Positions 9,880 to 20,233 of a stretch of DNA of 23,899 nucleotides are shown here, one piece after another. The notes under the pieces are model-generated. The model made no database searches, was not told the DNA's origin, and saw only the letters and a program-made list of their open reading frames with translations. This DNA is from Chlamydomonas sphaeroides (lineage: Eukaryota; Chlorophyta; Chlorophyceae; Chlamydomonadales; Chlamydomonadaceae), in the NCBI GenBank assembly GCA_001662425.1, contig BDDC01001157.1:1-23899 (forward strand). Direction: 5' to 3'. Position 1 is the stretch's first letter. Every line of letters begins with the position of its first letter. Made by a program: the position numbers and the translations under genes.

Positions 9880-12800
9880 ATGTCCCGGCCAGCGATGGGT
9901 CGCGTTGTCGCTGTCGGCGCGCGCGCGGCCGCAGCTAACGCTGGAAAGAAAGACGGCTTCAGCATGTCTACTGGCAGCCTAGCGCTCGGCGGCACGGCCC
10001 TCTTCGGCGCCACGGCTTACTACACCTACCGCTACTCTCGCGCCCACGCCGTGCTGCCCACGCCCGCCGAGGGCGCCCCACTGGACCCCGGCGCCGGCTT
10101 CTGCGTGTTTGACTCCATCGCGGACAAGTACGACGACGCCATCGGCCAGGAGGAGGCCGCGCTGTGGTGCGTCGCGAGCGCGCAGGGGCAGGGACAGGGA
10201 CAGGGGAGGCGGACCACCGGTGTGGGCTTGCGAGGCGCCAGGGCCAGGCCGCGTCGTGACGGGAGCCGCGCTGGCTGGTATCAGGGGCAGGGCAGCACGT
10301 GGCGAGGAGGGGGAGGCCGAGGCAGCGTCGGCGGGCTGGAGGCGGCGCCGCTGGCGTGGTGCCATGTGGGCTGGAGGGGCGCCGGCGGAGCCCCAATGCG
10401 GCCACGGCGCTCCGGAGCTGGTGGCTGAGGGCACCACCGTGTAGGGGGCCTGAGGCGCTCCGCATGGGGGGGGCTGGAAGCGCCGCACTCGACCGACCTG
10501 CACACGCGCCCCTGAGCCGCGTGTCCTGCTGTACGGCGCCCGCCTTGTCGTACAGGTACGGCATGATGCGTCGCTGGCTGCTGGCGGAGGCGCGTGGCGA
10601 CGTGCTCGAGATGTCGGTGGGCACCGGCCGCAACTTCCCGGTGGGTGCCACTGGGTTGGGCCGACGGATGGTCACGGGCACGCCGCTACCTGCTGGGCCA
10701 GGGCCAAGGCTGGATGCCGGGGTGCCGGAGGGGCGGGATGGACGAGATGGGCGGGATTGGCGGTGGGCCCCGGTCGGGGCCAGGGGGCGGTGAGCTTCGA
10801 ATTCCCGGTTCGCGCGAGTTGGGTGCCAGTGGGCGTCGGGGCCAGAAGCCTGGAGGGCGGGCGGGGTGTCGTGGTGTGTGTTTGGTGCCGACTGATACAT
10901 GCGAGGCGGTGGTGCTGGCCGCCGGCTGCGGCCGGCGAGCCCGGCGCGGCGTGGCGTGCTGCAGGCAGAGATGGCCGGGTAGCCGCCGTGTGTCCTTTTA
11001 CAAGGAAAGTTACAGAGCAGCACGCGACACTGTCTCAAGCGGGTGCTGATGCGTCGGTCGTGTGTGTTTGGGATGGCATTGCCCGAACCCCGCCAAGCTC
11101 GGAAAGCGATCGGGCCTTGGGATGGCGCGGCAGCAACGCGCGCGTATGAGTACGCGCGCCCCTTGGCTCATCCTCAGCCCGGCCCCCCGTGCGCCCGGCA
11201 CCCCGTCTGCCCGCCCTGCCCTCCCACCCGCCTTACGCCCACAGTACTACGATTTTGCGGACAGCGGCATTTCCTCGCTCACGCTCACGGACCTCAGCCA
11301 GCACATGCTGATCAAGGCCGAGGACAAGGTGCGGGCCGGGCGGCGCCGCGAGGGGTTGGGGTGTGTGCGAAGGGTGGAGGAGGAGCGGGGTGGGTCCACA
11401 CAGCACACGCCTCACGGCGCCACGCCCTACGCAGCGGCTTTAGCACCCCAGGACCCCGAGGGCACGAACCACAGGTCCCAGCCAAGGCCCTACCTTCCCC
11501 TTGCCCCTCCCCTCCCCCCCGCAGTTCTTCGACGAGCTGCGGCTGGGCTTCCGCCACCCCCACGTAAAGGTCACCTTCGCGCTGGCGGACGGCCACGTGA
11601 GGCCCCGCAGGGGGCGAGGGCGAGGCGGATGCTGCTGCCGGCAGCATGTCGATGCGTTTGCGGGTTGCAGGGTTTTATGGGCCTCCGCTGACGTTCAACC
11701 ACCCCTCCCATGCACGCTCCGCCGTGGCAGTGCCTGGTCGACCCCAAGGCCCCGCCGCCCAAGCCGCCAGCGCCCGCGCCACCCGCGGCCCCGGCGGCCC
11801 CGGCCCCGGCCCGCGCCGCTGCGCCCGCTGCGCCCGCGCCTGGCCCCTCCGCCGCTGCTGGCCCGTCCCCCGCCTCTCAGCCCTCCACCTCGCAGCCCTC
11901 CAGCGCAGAGCCCGTCAGGTGGGCGTTGGCGCTGCCCTTGCTCTGGCTGGAACCTGCGCCCCCTGCCCCCCCTGCGGAGCCCTGCGCCCTAGTCGAGCAT
12001 CCCCGCTGCAACGGCCACCCACCCAGACTGCCAACCACTCGGCCCGCTGCCTGCCGTTCTCGCTGACCCCGATCCGCCCGTCTATCACCTCCTCTCCCCT
12101 CCCCTGCTTGCCCCCATCCACCCCACCCGGCCCCGCAAGAACGCATGCGTGTGTTAGTGACGCTTCACCCCTGGCCCACCCACACCCCTGGCCCACCCAC
12201 ACCCCTGGCCCACCCACACCCCTGACCCACCCACACCCCTGACCCTGGCCCACCCACACACCTGACCCACACCCCTGGCCCACCCTCCCCCGCAGCCCGC
12301 CCTGGTGGGCCTACTGGCGCCACATGGAGCAGCACGACAGCGGCCAGGGGGTAGGGCAGCAGGGCCAGCAGGGCGCAGCCAGCAGCGGGCCCGGCGCCGC
12401 CGCAGGCTCGGCAGCGGGAGCCGCGGGGCCAGGGCCAGGGCCGCACGCTGCCGGCGGCGCCGCCGCGCCGCTGCCCGAGCTGCCGGGGCTGCACGCGGGC
12501 GGCCTGCTCAACTTCTTCCGGATCCTGGTTCCAAACAGAAATTACGAGTACGACGGGCCCGCTCAGCCCGACACCACGCAACCCACATCGGAGCCGGCGC
12601 AGGCGCAGAGCGATCAGAAGCAGGGGGGGCAGCAGGGGCAGCCGTGCTCGCCCTCGTCCTCGGCGGGAGGCTGCGGCTGCGGGCCGGGACCGGCGGCGGC
12701 GGCGGCCTGCGGCTACGCGTCGCGCTGCAGTGCGGGCCGGCTGGAGTCGGGCGCGGCGCTGGCGCGGTTCGCGCCCGCCAGCTTCGACACGGTGGTGGAC

Positions 12801-14101
12801 ACCTTTGGGCTGTGCTCGCACGAGGACCCCGTGCAGGTGCGGTGGGGGAGGGCCTGGGGGGTGGAGGGGGTTTGGGGGGCTGCGTCTTGCATGGGACGAG
12901 GGCTGCGGCCGGCCGCGGTGATGCCGACCTCGCCGCTACGCAGCCAACATGCCCCCTGCTACCCCGTGCCTCCCGTGTCCCCCCTGCCCCCTGCGACCCC
13001 GTGCCCCCCGTGTCCCCGTGCCTCCCGTGTCCCCGTGCCTCCCGTATCCCCGTGCCTCCCGTGCCCCAACCTCTCCGTGCCCTTCCCCCCGGTTGTGGCT
13101 CAGGTGCTGCGGGAAATGTCGCGGGTGTGCAAACCCGACGGCCGCATCCTGCTGCTGCAGGTGAGCAAACACTAGGCAGCGTGCGCGGCGCTTGTGAGCG
13201 GGCGTGGGGAGGCGGGGCGAGCGGGAAGGTTCCGTGGCGAGGCGTGCTGCGGCGCGGCCACCTTCCCGTCCCACCTGCCACCGCCTTCCCACGCACCACC
13301 GCCGCCAACGCCGCGTCCCTCTCCCCCCAGCACGGCCGCTCCTACTACGACTGGCTCAACACGCGGCTGGACGACTCTGCGGCGCAGCACCAGGCCAAGT
13401 GGGGCTGCCTGTGGAACAAGGACATACTCGCCATCGTGCAGCAGGTGACTAACGCTGCACACGACACGACTGTGTGTTCATCAACGTCATCTGTTGTGTG
13501 TTTGTAGCAGCAGCTGCATGAGCGATGACATCCTGGCCATCGTGCAGCACTTGCGGCTGGGGCAGCCAGGCATATGGGCGTTCAACGCCTGTCCGCTGTG
13601 CGATACAAACCCACCCGTTGTGTTTGTGCGTGGCTGGCTGGATGCGTGGCTGGCTGGATGGAGGGCCAAGGCTACAGCTCAGCAGGCCGCTGACCGTCGC
13701 AGTGGGGCCGAGGCAGGGGCCGCGGCAGCGCGCCCCTCTGTCCCCAGCTCGGACACGAACCAACCCACACCCCGCATCCTTCTGGTCCTGAGAGGCCACA
13801 AACCTCCTCAGCTACGCATGGGTGCATGGCTCGCCCCAAAAAGAGGCCACCCAGACCAGACGCAAACAGTCGGTCATTGTGCGGTTGTCGCCGGGGGATT
13901 TGAGGGGTCTCGGGCACACCGACAACCGTGCCCTCATCTCCACCGGCGTTTATACGTTAGGCAGGGGCCACAAACCCAACCTTCCTCCCCCCTCGCCCTC
14001 CCCGCCCTCCCCCGCCCCAGGCCGGGCTGCGTGTGGACAAGCTCACGCGCTGGCACTTCGGCACCAGCTACTACCTGGTGTGCCGCCCGGCGCGGACGTA
14101 G
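9880..14101 (+). CDS. OMS1-like SAM-dependent methyltransferase, membrane-anchored, probably mitochondrial
   Basis: Nine exons: 9880-10166, 10556-10640, 11245-11328, 11525-11596, 11731-11918, 12296-12836, 13104-13160, 13331-13444, 14021-14101; phases agree and give 502 residues ending in TAG. The N-terminus is Arg/Ala-rich without acidic residues for about 24 residues, like a mitochondrial presequence, followed by a short hydrophobic segment (LALGGTALFGATAYYTY, 34-50). The class I methyltransferase motifs are VLEMSVGTGRNFP (112-124, SAM binding), LTDLSQHML (138-146, acidic post-I residue), ADGH (173-176) and VLREMSRVCKPDGRILLL. HGRSYYDWLN (439-448) and HQAKWGCLWNKDI are typical of the yeast OMS1 family, an inner-membrane protein of unknown substrate. 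A long Pro/Ala/Gly/Gln insertion (about 180-390) splits the fold; the conserved WWAYWRHMEQH and NFFRILVPNRNYEYDG lie inside it. The first ATG in frame is used as start. Family assignment is strong; substrate unknown. Confidence 0.88.
12164..12282. repeat. 17-bp minisatellite in intron 5 of the OMS1-like gene
   Basis: Tandem copies of CACACCCCTGGCCCACC, regular from 12181 to 12231 and degenerate on both sides, directly ahead of the acceptor at 12295. The C-rich unit extends the polypyrimidine tract on the coding strand. Confidence 0.85.
12962..13064. repeat. 17-bp minisatellite in intron 6 of the OMS1-like gene
   Basis: Tandem copies of CCCCGTGCCTCCCGTGT. Four are contiguous at 12997-13064, and a diverged copy starts at 12962. 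The array ends 39 bp before the acceptor at 13103. The unit has the same length as the repeat in intron 5 but a different sequence. Confidence 0.85.
13527..13549 (+). repeat. Partial copy of the end of exon 8 inside intron 8 of the OMS1-like gene
   Basis: These 23 nt match 13421-13443 (coding for DILAIVQ) at 21 positions, 106 bp downstream. The flanks do not match. A possible acceptor (TTTGTAG, ending 13507) precedes the copy, but splicing there in phase 0 reads QQLHER and then TGA, so inclusion would truncate the protein. Most likely it is a degenerate partial exon duplication. Confidence 0.6.
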
Positions 14102-14200
14102 GGGGGCGGGCGGGAGGGAGGGAGCCACGGTGCCATGCGGCCGGGTGGTATGCGGCAGGCGGCGGCGAGGCGGCAGGGCGGTGCAGGTCCGCGGTACGGG

Positions 14201-14234
14201 GTGGTGGCAGGGCTGCCGGCAGCCCTGCCACCAC
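14201..14234. repeat. Perfect 34-bp palindrome
   Basis: GTGGTGGCAGGGCTGCC at 14201-14217 is followed directly by its exact reverse complement at 14218-14234, with no spacer. It lies 100 bp after the methyltransferase stop, so it is probably in the 3' UTR and could fold as a very stable hairpin in RNA or extrude as a cruciform in DNA. A role in 3' end formation is possible but not shown. Confidence 0.9.
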
Positions 14235-14249
14235 GGAGGACGGATGGGG

Positions 14250-14289
14250 GGTACGCAGGGTACGCAGGGTACCTCCTGGGGGTACGCAT
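14250..14289. repeat. Short tandem repeat GGTACGCAG
   Basis: Two exact adjacent copies (14250-14267), a degenerate third (GGTACCTCC) and a spaced fourth (GGTACGCAT at 14281). They lie between the palindrome and the AT-richer block. Confidence 0.7.
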
Positions 14290-14508
14290 CCGACTCGATT
14301 CTGTTGGGGACATAATGTCGACAAATACTTTGTTGGAGGGGTCCCCAGATGCCTCCTCAGATTCGGGGTCGAGAGCTGCAATTGCATGCCAGGGTTCGTG
14401 TCTTCCGGGGTACAACCGCAGGCGCCAGTATCAAATGTCGTATGCATTATTGCAGTCACGGCCGGTCATGGCAAACGCTTTGACCGCTGCATACATAAGA
14501 CGCCCCGC

Positions 14509-14532
14509 GTTACAACAGCGTTTACAACAGCG
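14509..14532. repeat. Tandem 12-mer (G/T)TTACAACAGCG
   Basis: Two adjacent 12-bp copies that differ at one base. Each contains TTACA, which is TGTAA on the minus strand, but no minus-strand gene ends upstream, so a poly(A) role is not supported. Confidence 0.7.
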
Positions 14533-15391
14533 TTTCCTGCCTTCCAGCCATTTGCGATAGCAGCCGTAACTTGGAAGGCACGACTACTAAAGTGTTCAGC
14601 TGCAACAGGGGGCTTCTATGATACTCGGCCTGGGTCAGCGACGCGCTGCACGACATGGCTGCGGCGCACTCTCTGGGTATGTGATCTTGTTGTCAGTATC
14701 TGGCTATTGCGATATTCAATCCAGCGGCAGTACTAGCCCGGGGCCCCGGTGCCGAGTCAACGCAACGTCGTCTCGCACCCAAGAGCGGGCGGGCGCTGTA
14801 TTTCGTCTCCAGTTTCCCTCTTCTATGCGTGCAGTGCGCATGTATCGCTGTGCAGTTACCCCCTGCTTATCAACGCGTGTGCTGATGCAAGTGCCCGATT
14901 TTTTGCCGTTGCCCGCCATGTGACCAGGGGGGCAAAGAGGATGGCGCACTGACTTCGATGCAGATCGGTGACTGACTTCTGGCACAATTTTCATTCGGAA
15001 AGCCCGGTGGGGCCAAGCAGCGGGATGCACGGGGTGACGCGGGGGGGGGGTAGGGGAAAGAGTTGCGGCTCCTGCCGCGGCAGGCAGCCCGCGCACCTGC
15101 CGGCCCGCCCACACATTCCACGCAAATCTTCGCTTTGACGTTTCATATGCATGTTCGCCCGCCCGCAGCTGGCACTCCCCGCCGTGCCTGCCCTGCTTAC
15201 TCCTCCACGTGCCACAGCTGCGGCCATCGCAGCCGCTCAGCGACGCCGCACGGCCACTGCCGGACTGCTAGACCGCGTACGGACGCCCAGGACCACAGCG
15301 GCGCCTGTGCCCAGCAGCACCGCCTGAGGCGCAATTCCGGAGGAGTCTCAAGCCCCGCACCAGCCCCGAGTTCATCTGCCAGCCAAGTGCC

Positions 15392-18300
15392 ATGGAGGCC
15401 GAGGATGGGCCGCAGCCCCAGGACGACGAGGAGGGGGAGCATGGCGCTGGCGAGCTTCACGACACGGCTGCGGAGCCGGCGCCCGAAGATGGAGCCGGCA
15501 GCCCCGCTGCGCCCCTGGCGCTGCGTGTGGCGGTGAGGTGCTGCCTGTACGGCGTCCCCGCCATCCGCGCCGCCTTCCCGCAGCAGGTGGCGGCGCTGCT
15601 GTCCAGCGGCGGCACCAAGCAGCCCGTGGTGCTGCACGTGCGGCAGGACGGCGGCGAGCTGCGGCCCTACGGGCTGAACCTGCATGCGAAGGTTGGATCT
15701 GGCTACACGCTCGGCGGAGGCGCCAAGCTGCTCGGGGACCTGGGGCTGAAACGGCAGCCCGGGGTGGAACTGCCGCTGTCGGTGCTGCCCGACGGCCGGG
15801 CGGTGGTCGAGCGGTTGCCAGGAGTCCAGCCGGACGATACGCCTGCTCCGGCCCTGGTGCTTCGCGTGGCGCAGAAGGGCATTCTCTACGGCTCCGCCGC
15901 AATCCGTGCCGCCTTCCCGCAGCAGCAGGCGGCGCTGCTCGGCCAGGGCGCCGGCCCGCAGCCCGTGGTGCTGCACGTGCGGGAGGGCGCCGACGGAGCG
16001 CTGCGGCCGTTTGGGCTCAAACTGTACTGCGCCAAGAGCAAGGACCTCTACCTCGGCGGTGGCGGCCAGCTGATTGGATGCCTTGGGCTGAAGGAGCGCC
16101 TGGGTACGGAGCTGGCACTGTCGCTGCTGCCCGATGGCCGGGCCGTGGTCGAGCGGCCGCCCGGATGCAGCCCCGACGACACCACCGATGCGCGGCTCTG
16201 GCTCCGAGTGGCAAGGAGCTCCTTGATCGGCACTGCAGCCATCAGCGCCGCCTTCCCGCAGCAAGTTGCGGCGCTGCGCGCCCAGGGCGGGGGCAGGCAG
16301 CCCGTGGTGCTGCACGTGGGGGAGGGCGCCGACGGACAGCAGCGGCTGCGGCCGTATCAGATGAACCTGCTGTGCAAGGCCCTGGGCGGCGTCGCTCTCA
16401 CCAGCTGCTCGCGGCTCGTCTGGGATCTGGGGCTGAAGAACCAGCTCGGTGCGGAGCTGTGGCTGTCGGTGCTGCCCGACGGCCGGGCGGTGGTGAAGCT
16501 GACGGCGGAGACTGCGCAGGCCGCGGCCGGCTCCCTCGACCTGCAGTCGGTGGAGGTGACAAAGTGGGCGTGCCGCAAGGGCGGCCTGTTCGTGCCGCGG
16601 TACACCGTCGGCCTGCTGCTGGGCGAGAGGGCGCTGGCGACAGGGCTGCCGGAGGGCGAGCACATACCGCTGCGGGCGGAGGGCGGCCGGCACGGCCCTA
16701 GCCTGCTGGACGGCGCAACGCTGCGCAGCCTGCCGCCCCAATCAACCAAGGGGCGGCGCCAGCACACCTGGATGCTCTACGCCCTCACCCGCTGGCTCAA
16801 GGCCCGCGGCGCGCAGCCCGGAGACCGGCTGCGGCTGGCGGCGGTTCCGCCGGCCGCGGGCGAGGAGGGCGCGGCGGGCACCAGCGTCGCCGCGGTCGCG
16901 CTCAAGCTGCTGCGGCGCTCGGCTGCCGCTGCTGACGGAGTGCCGGAGGGCGAGGCGGGCGGCGGCAGCGCCGAGGAGGGCGCACCCGGCAGCGACGACG
17001 AGCAGGCGGATGCGGTGCTCCGAGTGGTCCAACCCGCCGTGATGGACGGCTCCTTAGCCATCCGCACCGCCTTCCCGCAGCTGCTGGCGTCGATGGAGGT
17101 CGAGGGCCGCGGCGCCAAGAAGCCCGTGGTGCTGCACACGCGGGAGGGCGCCGGCGGGCAGGAGCTGCGGCCGTACAAATGCAAACTGTACATGGGTGCG
17201 GCAGGGAACTTCGTACTTAGCCACGTCGGCTTGCTGCTCGGGGACCTGGGTCTCAAGCAGCAGCTGGGAGCGGAGCTGCGGCTGTCGGTGCTGCCCGACG
17301 GCCGGGCGGTGGTGGAGCCGCTCGACACGGTTATGCTACGGGAGCGCTCCTTCAAGTCATCCGCGCTCAACATTCCCACGCGCATCACAGCGCGGCTGCT
17401 GGGCGAGGCGGTGCTGGCGACCGGGCTGCCGCAGGGCACGCGTGTGCCGGTGCGGGCGGCGGAGGGCTCAGAGCCGCACGCTGAGCTGCTGGAGGGCGCG
17501 ACCCTGCGCAGCGTCCCAGCGGGGGGCGCAACGCGCTATGTCCGCTGGGTCGTCTTCGGCCTGATTCGCTGGGTGCGAGCTGTGGGTGCTCGGCCCGGCG
17601 AGCATGTGCGGCTGGCGACCATTCCGGCGGCCGACGGAGAGGAGGGAGCTGCGGGCACGCGTGTCGCCGCCGTCACCCTGACGCTGCTGCGGCGCCCAGA
17701 GCAGCGGGACCAGTCCGGGGGCAGCCCGTCTGGAGCTGCGGCGCAGCAGCAGGAGCGCCAGCGGCGGAGGCAGCAGCGGCGGCAGCAGCAGGGCCGCGGC
17801 GGCGGCGCGTCGAGCAGCGAGGACGGCTTCGATCCCAATGACGGCGGCGAGGGCGGCTCGCCTGGCGCTCGAGGCGGCTGGGAGACCGACAGCGCCGGCA
17901 TGTACGGCAGCGCCCTGTCCGGCAGTGAGGACGATGGCGGGGCGGCGGGCGAGGGTGAGGAGGCGTTTGAAGACGACGAGGACAGGGAGGAGGGTAGCGG
18001 CGGCGGCTGGAGCGAGGGCAGCGACGACGACAGCTTGGGCAGCAGCGAGGAGACCGAGGTCAGCGACTGCAGCTACAGTGAGGGCGGCTCGTCCGATGCC
18101 GCTTCCGAGCTGGAGCACCCGCAGCCGCAGCGCAAGAGGCGGCGGGCCGCTGGGGCTGGGAGCGAGGGCAGCAGCGGCACAGACGCCAGCAGCAGCGGAG
18201 GCGAGGGTGCGGAGGAGCGGGCCCTTCCGCGGTCTGCTCGCCAGGGGCAGGGTCAGCTCCGAGGCAGCACCGGCGGGCGGGCGACACGGCGGGGAGCGGA

Positions 18301-20233
18301 GCGCGGAGCCGCTGTGGCAGGGCCCCCGGCGCTGCCGTCTTGGGGAGCAAGGCGGGCCCGCAGCGCGCGCTGGCACGGCTTGATGGCTGCAGCCGCAGCG
18401 GTTGGGGCCGACGACGAGACCGCTGGCGCTGGCTTCGTGGCCCGCCCCGCCAAGCAGCGCCGCCTGGCGCCTGGCCCTGGCGACCTGCACGGTCGCGCAC
18501 TTGCGGCCGCCGTGCTGGAGGCCGCCGCTGCTGCTGTGGCCCCTCAGGGCGGGCGCTCGGCTGCTCTGCCATCCGCCGGCCCTTCTGCGAGCGGTGAGCA
18601 CGTCGTGGTTGGGGGCGTCGAGGGTTTGCTGAGCATAGTTCACTCAGGACTTGGGCACGGGTTACAGGCTGGGCCTTGGGGATGGGCTTAACCAAACCTC
18701 TTCCCTGCTGCCTACTCCTTTCTTCCTTCAGCCGGCCGCAACGCGGCGGGGCCAGACGGTGAGGTGCTGGGGGCGCCACAGGCGCCCGCAGCGGCCGCGG
18801 GGGCCACCGCTGTGCTGCCGGCGCCACCGCTGTCGGCCTCGCCCCTGCTGGCTGGTGGGACGCAGCACATTGTCAACGTCCTGCCCGCGTCGCCGCTGTC
18901 GCCCTCGTCGCCGCTGACGGGCGGGGCGCAACGCGCTGAAGGAGCAGCCCTGGCTTCCGGGCCCCCAGCGGGCGATGCCGGAGGGACAGCCTTGCAGCAG
19001 GAACAGCGGCGGCCGTCAGCCGGGGGAGGGGCTGGCGGCGGCAGCGGCCCGACCGCGGACCCCGCTGCCGCCCTGCCGCCCCAGCTGCCAACCCCTGCCA
19101 CGGAGGGGCAGAGGCGCAGTCTTGCCTCCCGCGCGGCACCTCTCGCCGCCGCTGCTGCCGCCCTGCCAGTCTATCCTTTTCGGCGCTGGCTGCCCTCTCC
19201 ACACGAAGCAACAGCAGCAATTGGAGGGACGGCAGCAGCGGGCGTGGTAGCTGCTCGTCTGCTTACGCTGGCGGTGGAACAGCTGCCGCCCGACTCCGCT
19301 GCGCCATTCAGCGATGGTGGCAGGGGCGGGCCTTCGCCAGAGGGCGCCGCCAGTGTGGACGGCGGCCCGGCGGCCAGCAAGCGGATGGAGTGGAAGCCGT
19401 GGCTGCCAGCGGCTTGGGGTGCTCGTGATACCAGGCCGGTGGCATTGGCTGCCCCAGTCGCCGGCTCCCAGGCGGCTGTCGCGGCGGTGCAACCACGTCC
19501 CAAGGCCCCTCATCTGGTGCCGACTTCTGTTCACCAGCCCCACGGCCGCGCGGGCGCAGCCGCCACTGGTGCCGCTACCTTGGCGCTTGCCGCACAGCGC
19601 GCCAGCACCGCGACCGCCATTGCGCGCCCCGGGAGTCATGCAGCTGCCGCCACGGCTTCACCTTACATGGCGACGTTGGGCCCGCGCCCGGCCACGCCGC
19701 TAAGCCCTCCGGCCATCACTGCTGCGGCGGCAGCGCCCGACGCCAGCGGCAGCTGTGATGTGCAGCCCGGCCCGAGGGACTCGGCTGGCGGCTGGCTCCG
19801 CGCCCTGCTGTCGTGGCCCCTGTTCGGACGGCGTGCAGCCGCCGCCGTGCCAGCTGCGCGCCTGCTTGGAGGGCCCCTGGCCGCACTTGCCGGAGAGGTG
19901 CCGCCGGCAGCAGAGCCGCCGCGGGGGCCGTCGCAGCCGCAGCACCCTGAGGCGGCTGCACCAGGGAGGCAGGGCCGAGGGAGGCAGGGCAAGAGGGGCC
20001 TGCAGTCGGGCAGTGGCGGCGAGGGCAGCAGTGCTAGCGGCAGTAGTGGCAGCGACAGCGACGACAGCAATGGCCACGGAGGCCGGCGCAGCGGACGCGA
20101 CTGCCCGCGTGGCCGCAGCCGTGGTCGCGAGGGCAAGCGGCGGCGGCCGGCCAGCCGCGGCCTCAGCGGCGGCGGTCAGGGCGGCGGCGGGCGCACGACG
20201 CAGCGCCCGGGCCCCAAGCGGCGACGCGGCTGA
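15392..20233 (+). CDS. Repeat protein with alternating A and B modules (distantly B3-like), copy 1
   Basis: Two exons, 15392-18593 and 18732-20233 (phase 1; 138-nt intron ending TTCCTTCAG), give 1567 residues. After an acidic N-terminus come A1 (42-141), A2 (154-254), A3 (268-370), B1 (385-510), A4 (540-643) and B2 (644-768). The A consensus is AIRAAFPQQVAALL, then KQPVVLHVREGADG, LRPY, LLGDLGLK and LSVLPDGRAVV. The B consensus is NIPTRITARLL, GLPQGTRVPVRAAEG, LLDGATLRS, LTRWLKARGAQPGDRLRLA. The pattern of FP/IP start, LP, short strands and GA(Q/R)PGDxxRL resembles plant B3 DNA-binding domains, but the similarity is weak and judged by eye. A Gln/Arg stretch (785-800) follows, then an acidic Ser/Glu/Asp region (about 806-905), KRRR near 915, a long Ala/Pro/Gly part, and a basic Arg/Gly/Ser tail ending GPKRRRG. 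These suggest a nuclear protein. Function is unknown. The 3.2-kb intronless repeat block contrasts with the intron-rich neighbours. A tandem paralogue starts at 21635. Confidence 0.85.

Larger units (their letters stand above)
14102..15391. other. Intergenic region without a supported gene
   Basis: About 1.3 kb between the OMS1-like stop and the start of the first repeat-protein gene. It begins with G-rich sequence and a perfect palindrome (14201-14234). At about 14285-14720 the base composition is clearly more AT-rich than anything nearby, then it turns GC-rich again toward 15391. No TGTAA is present on the plus strand, so the methyltransferase poly(A) signal must be a variant (CGTAA at about 14566 is one candidate). 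Several open frames of about 100-140 codons exist but have no codon bias or recognisable motifs. The last 250 bp should hold the promoter and 5' UTR of the next gene. A run of ten G occurs near 15041-15050. Confidence 0.6.

Noticed and set aside
14509..14532. Minus-strand TGTAA pair as a poly(A) signal
   Set aside because: There is no minus-strand gene whose 3' end would lie here.
14135..14923. Possible small genes in the methyltransferase downstream region
   Set aside because: Open frames of 100-140 codons exist on both strands, but codon use is unlike that of the confirmed genes and one of them simply reads through the palindrome in both directions.
15197..16741. A 514-codon open frame on the minus strand opposite the A modules
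   Set aside because: It mirrors the repeat array of the plus-strand gene, and its composition is what strong C/G-ending codon bias produces on the opposite strand. The plus frame has conserved module motifs; the minus frame does not.
15392..20233. Reading the repeat-protein gene as two separate genes (15392-18691 and 18764-20233)
   Set aside because: A GTGAGC donor at 18594 and a TTCCTTCAG acceptor at 18731 join both frames in matching phase, and the second part has no ATG near its 5' end and continues the same low-complexity, basic-rich composition.
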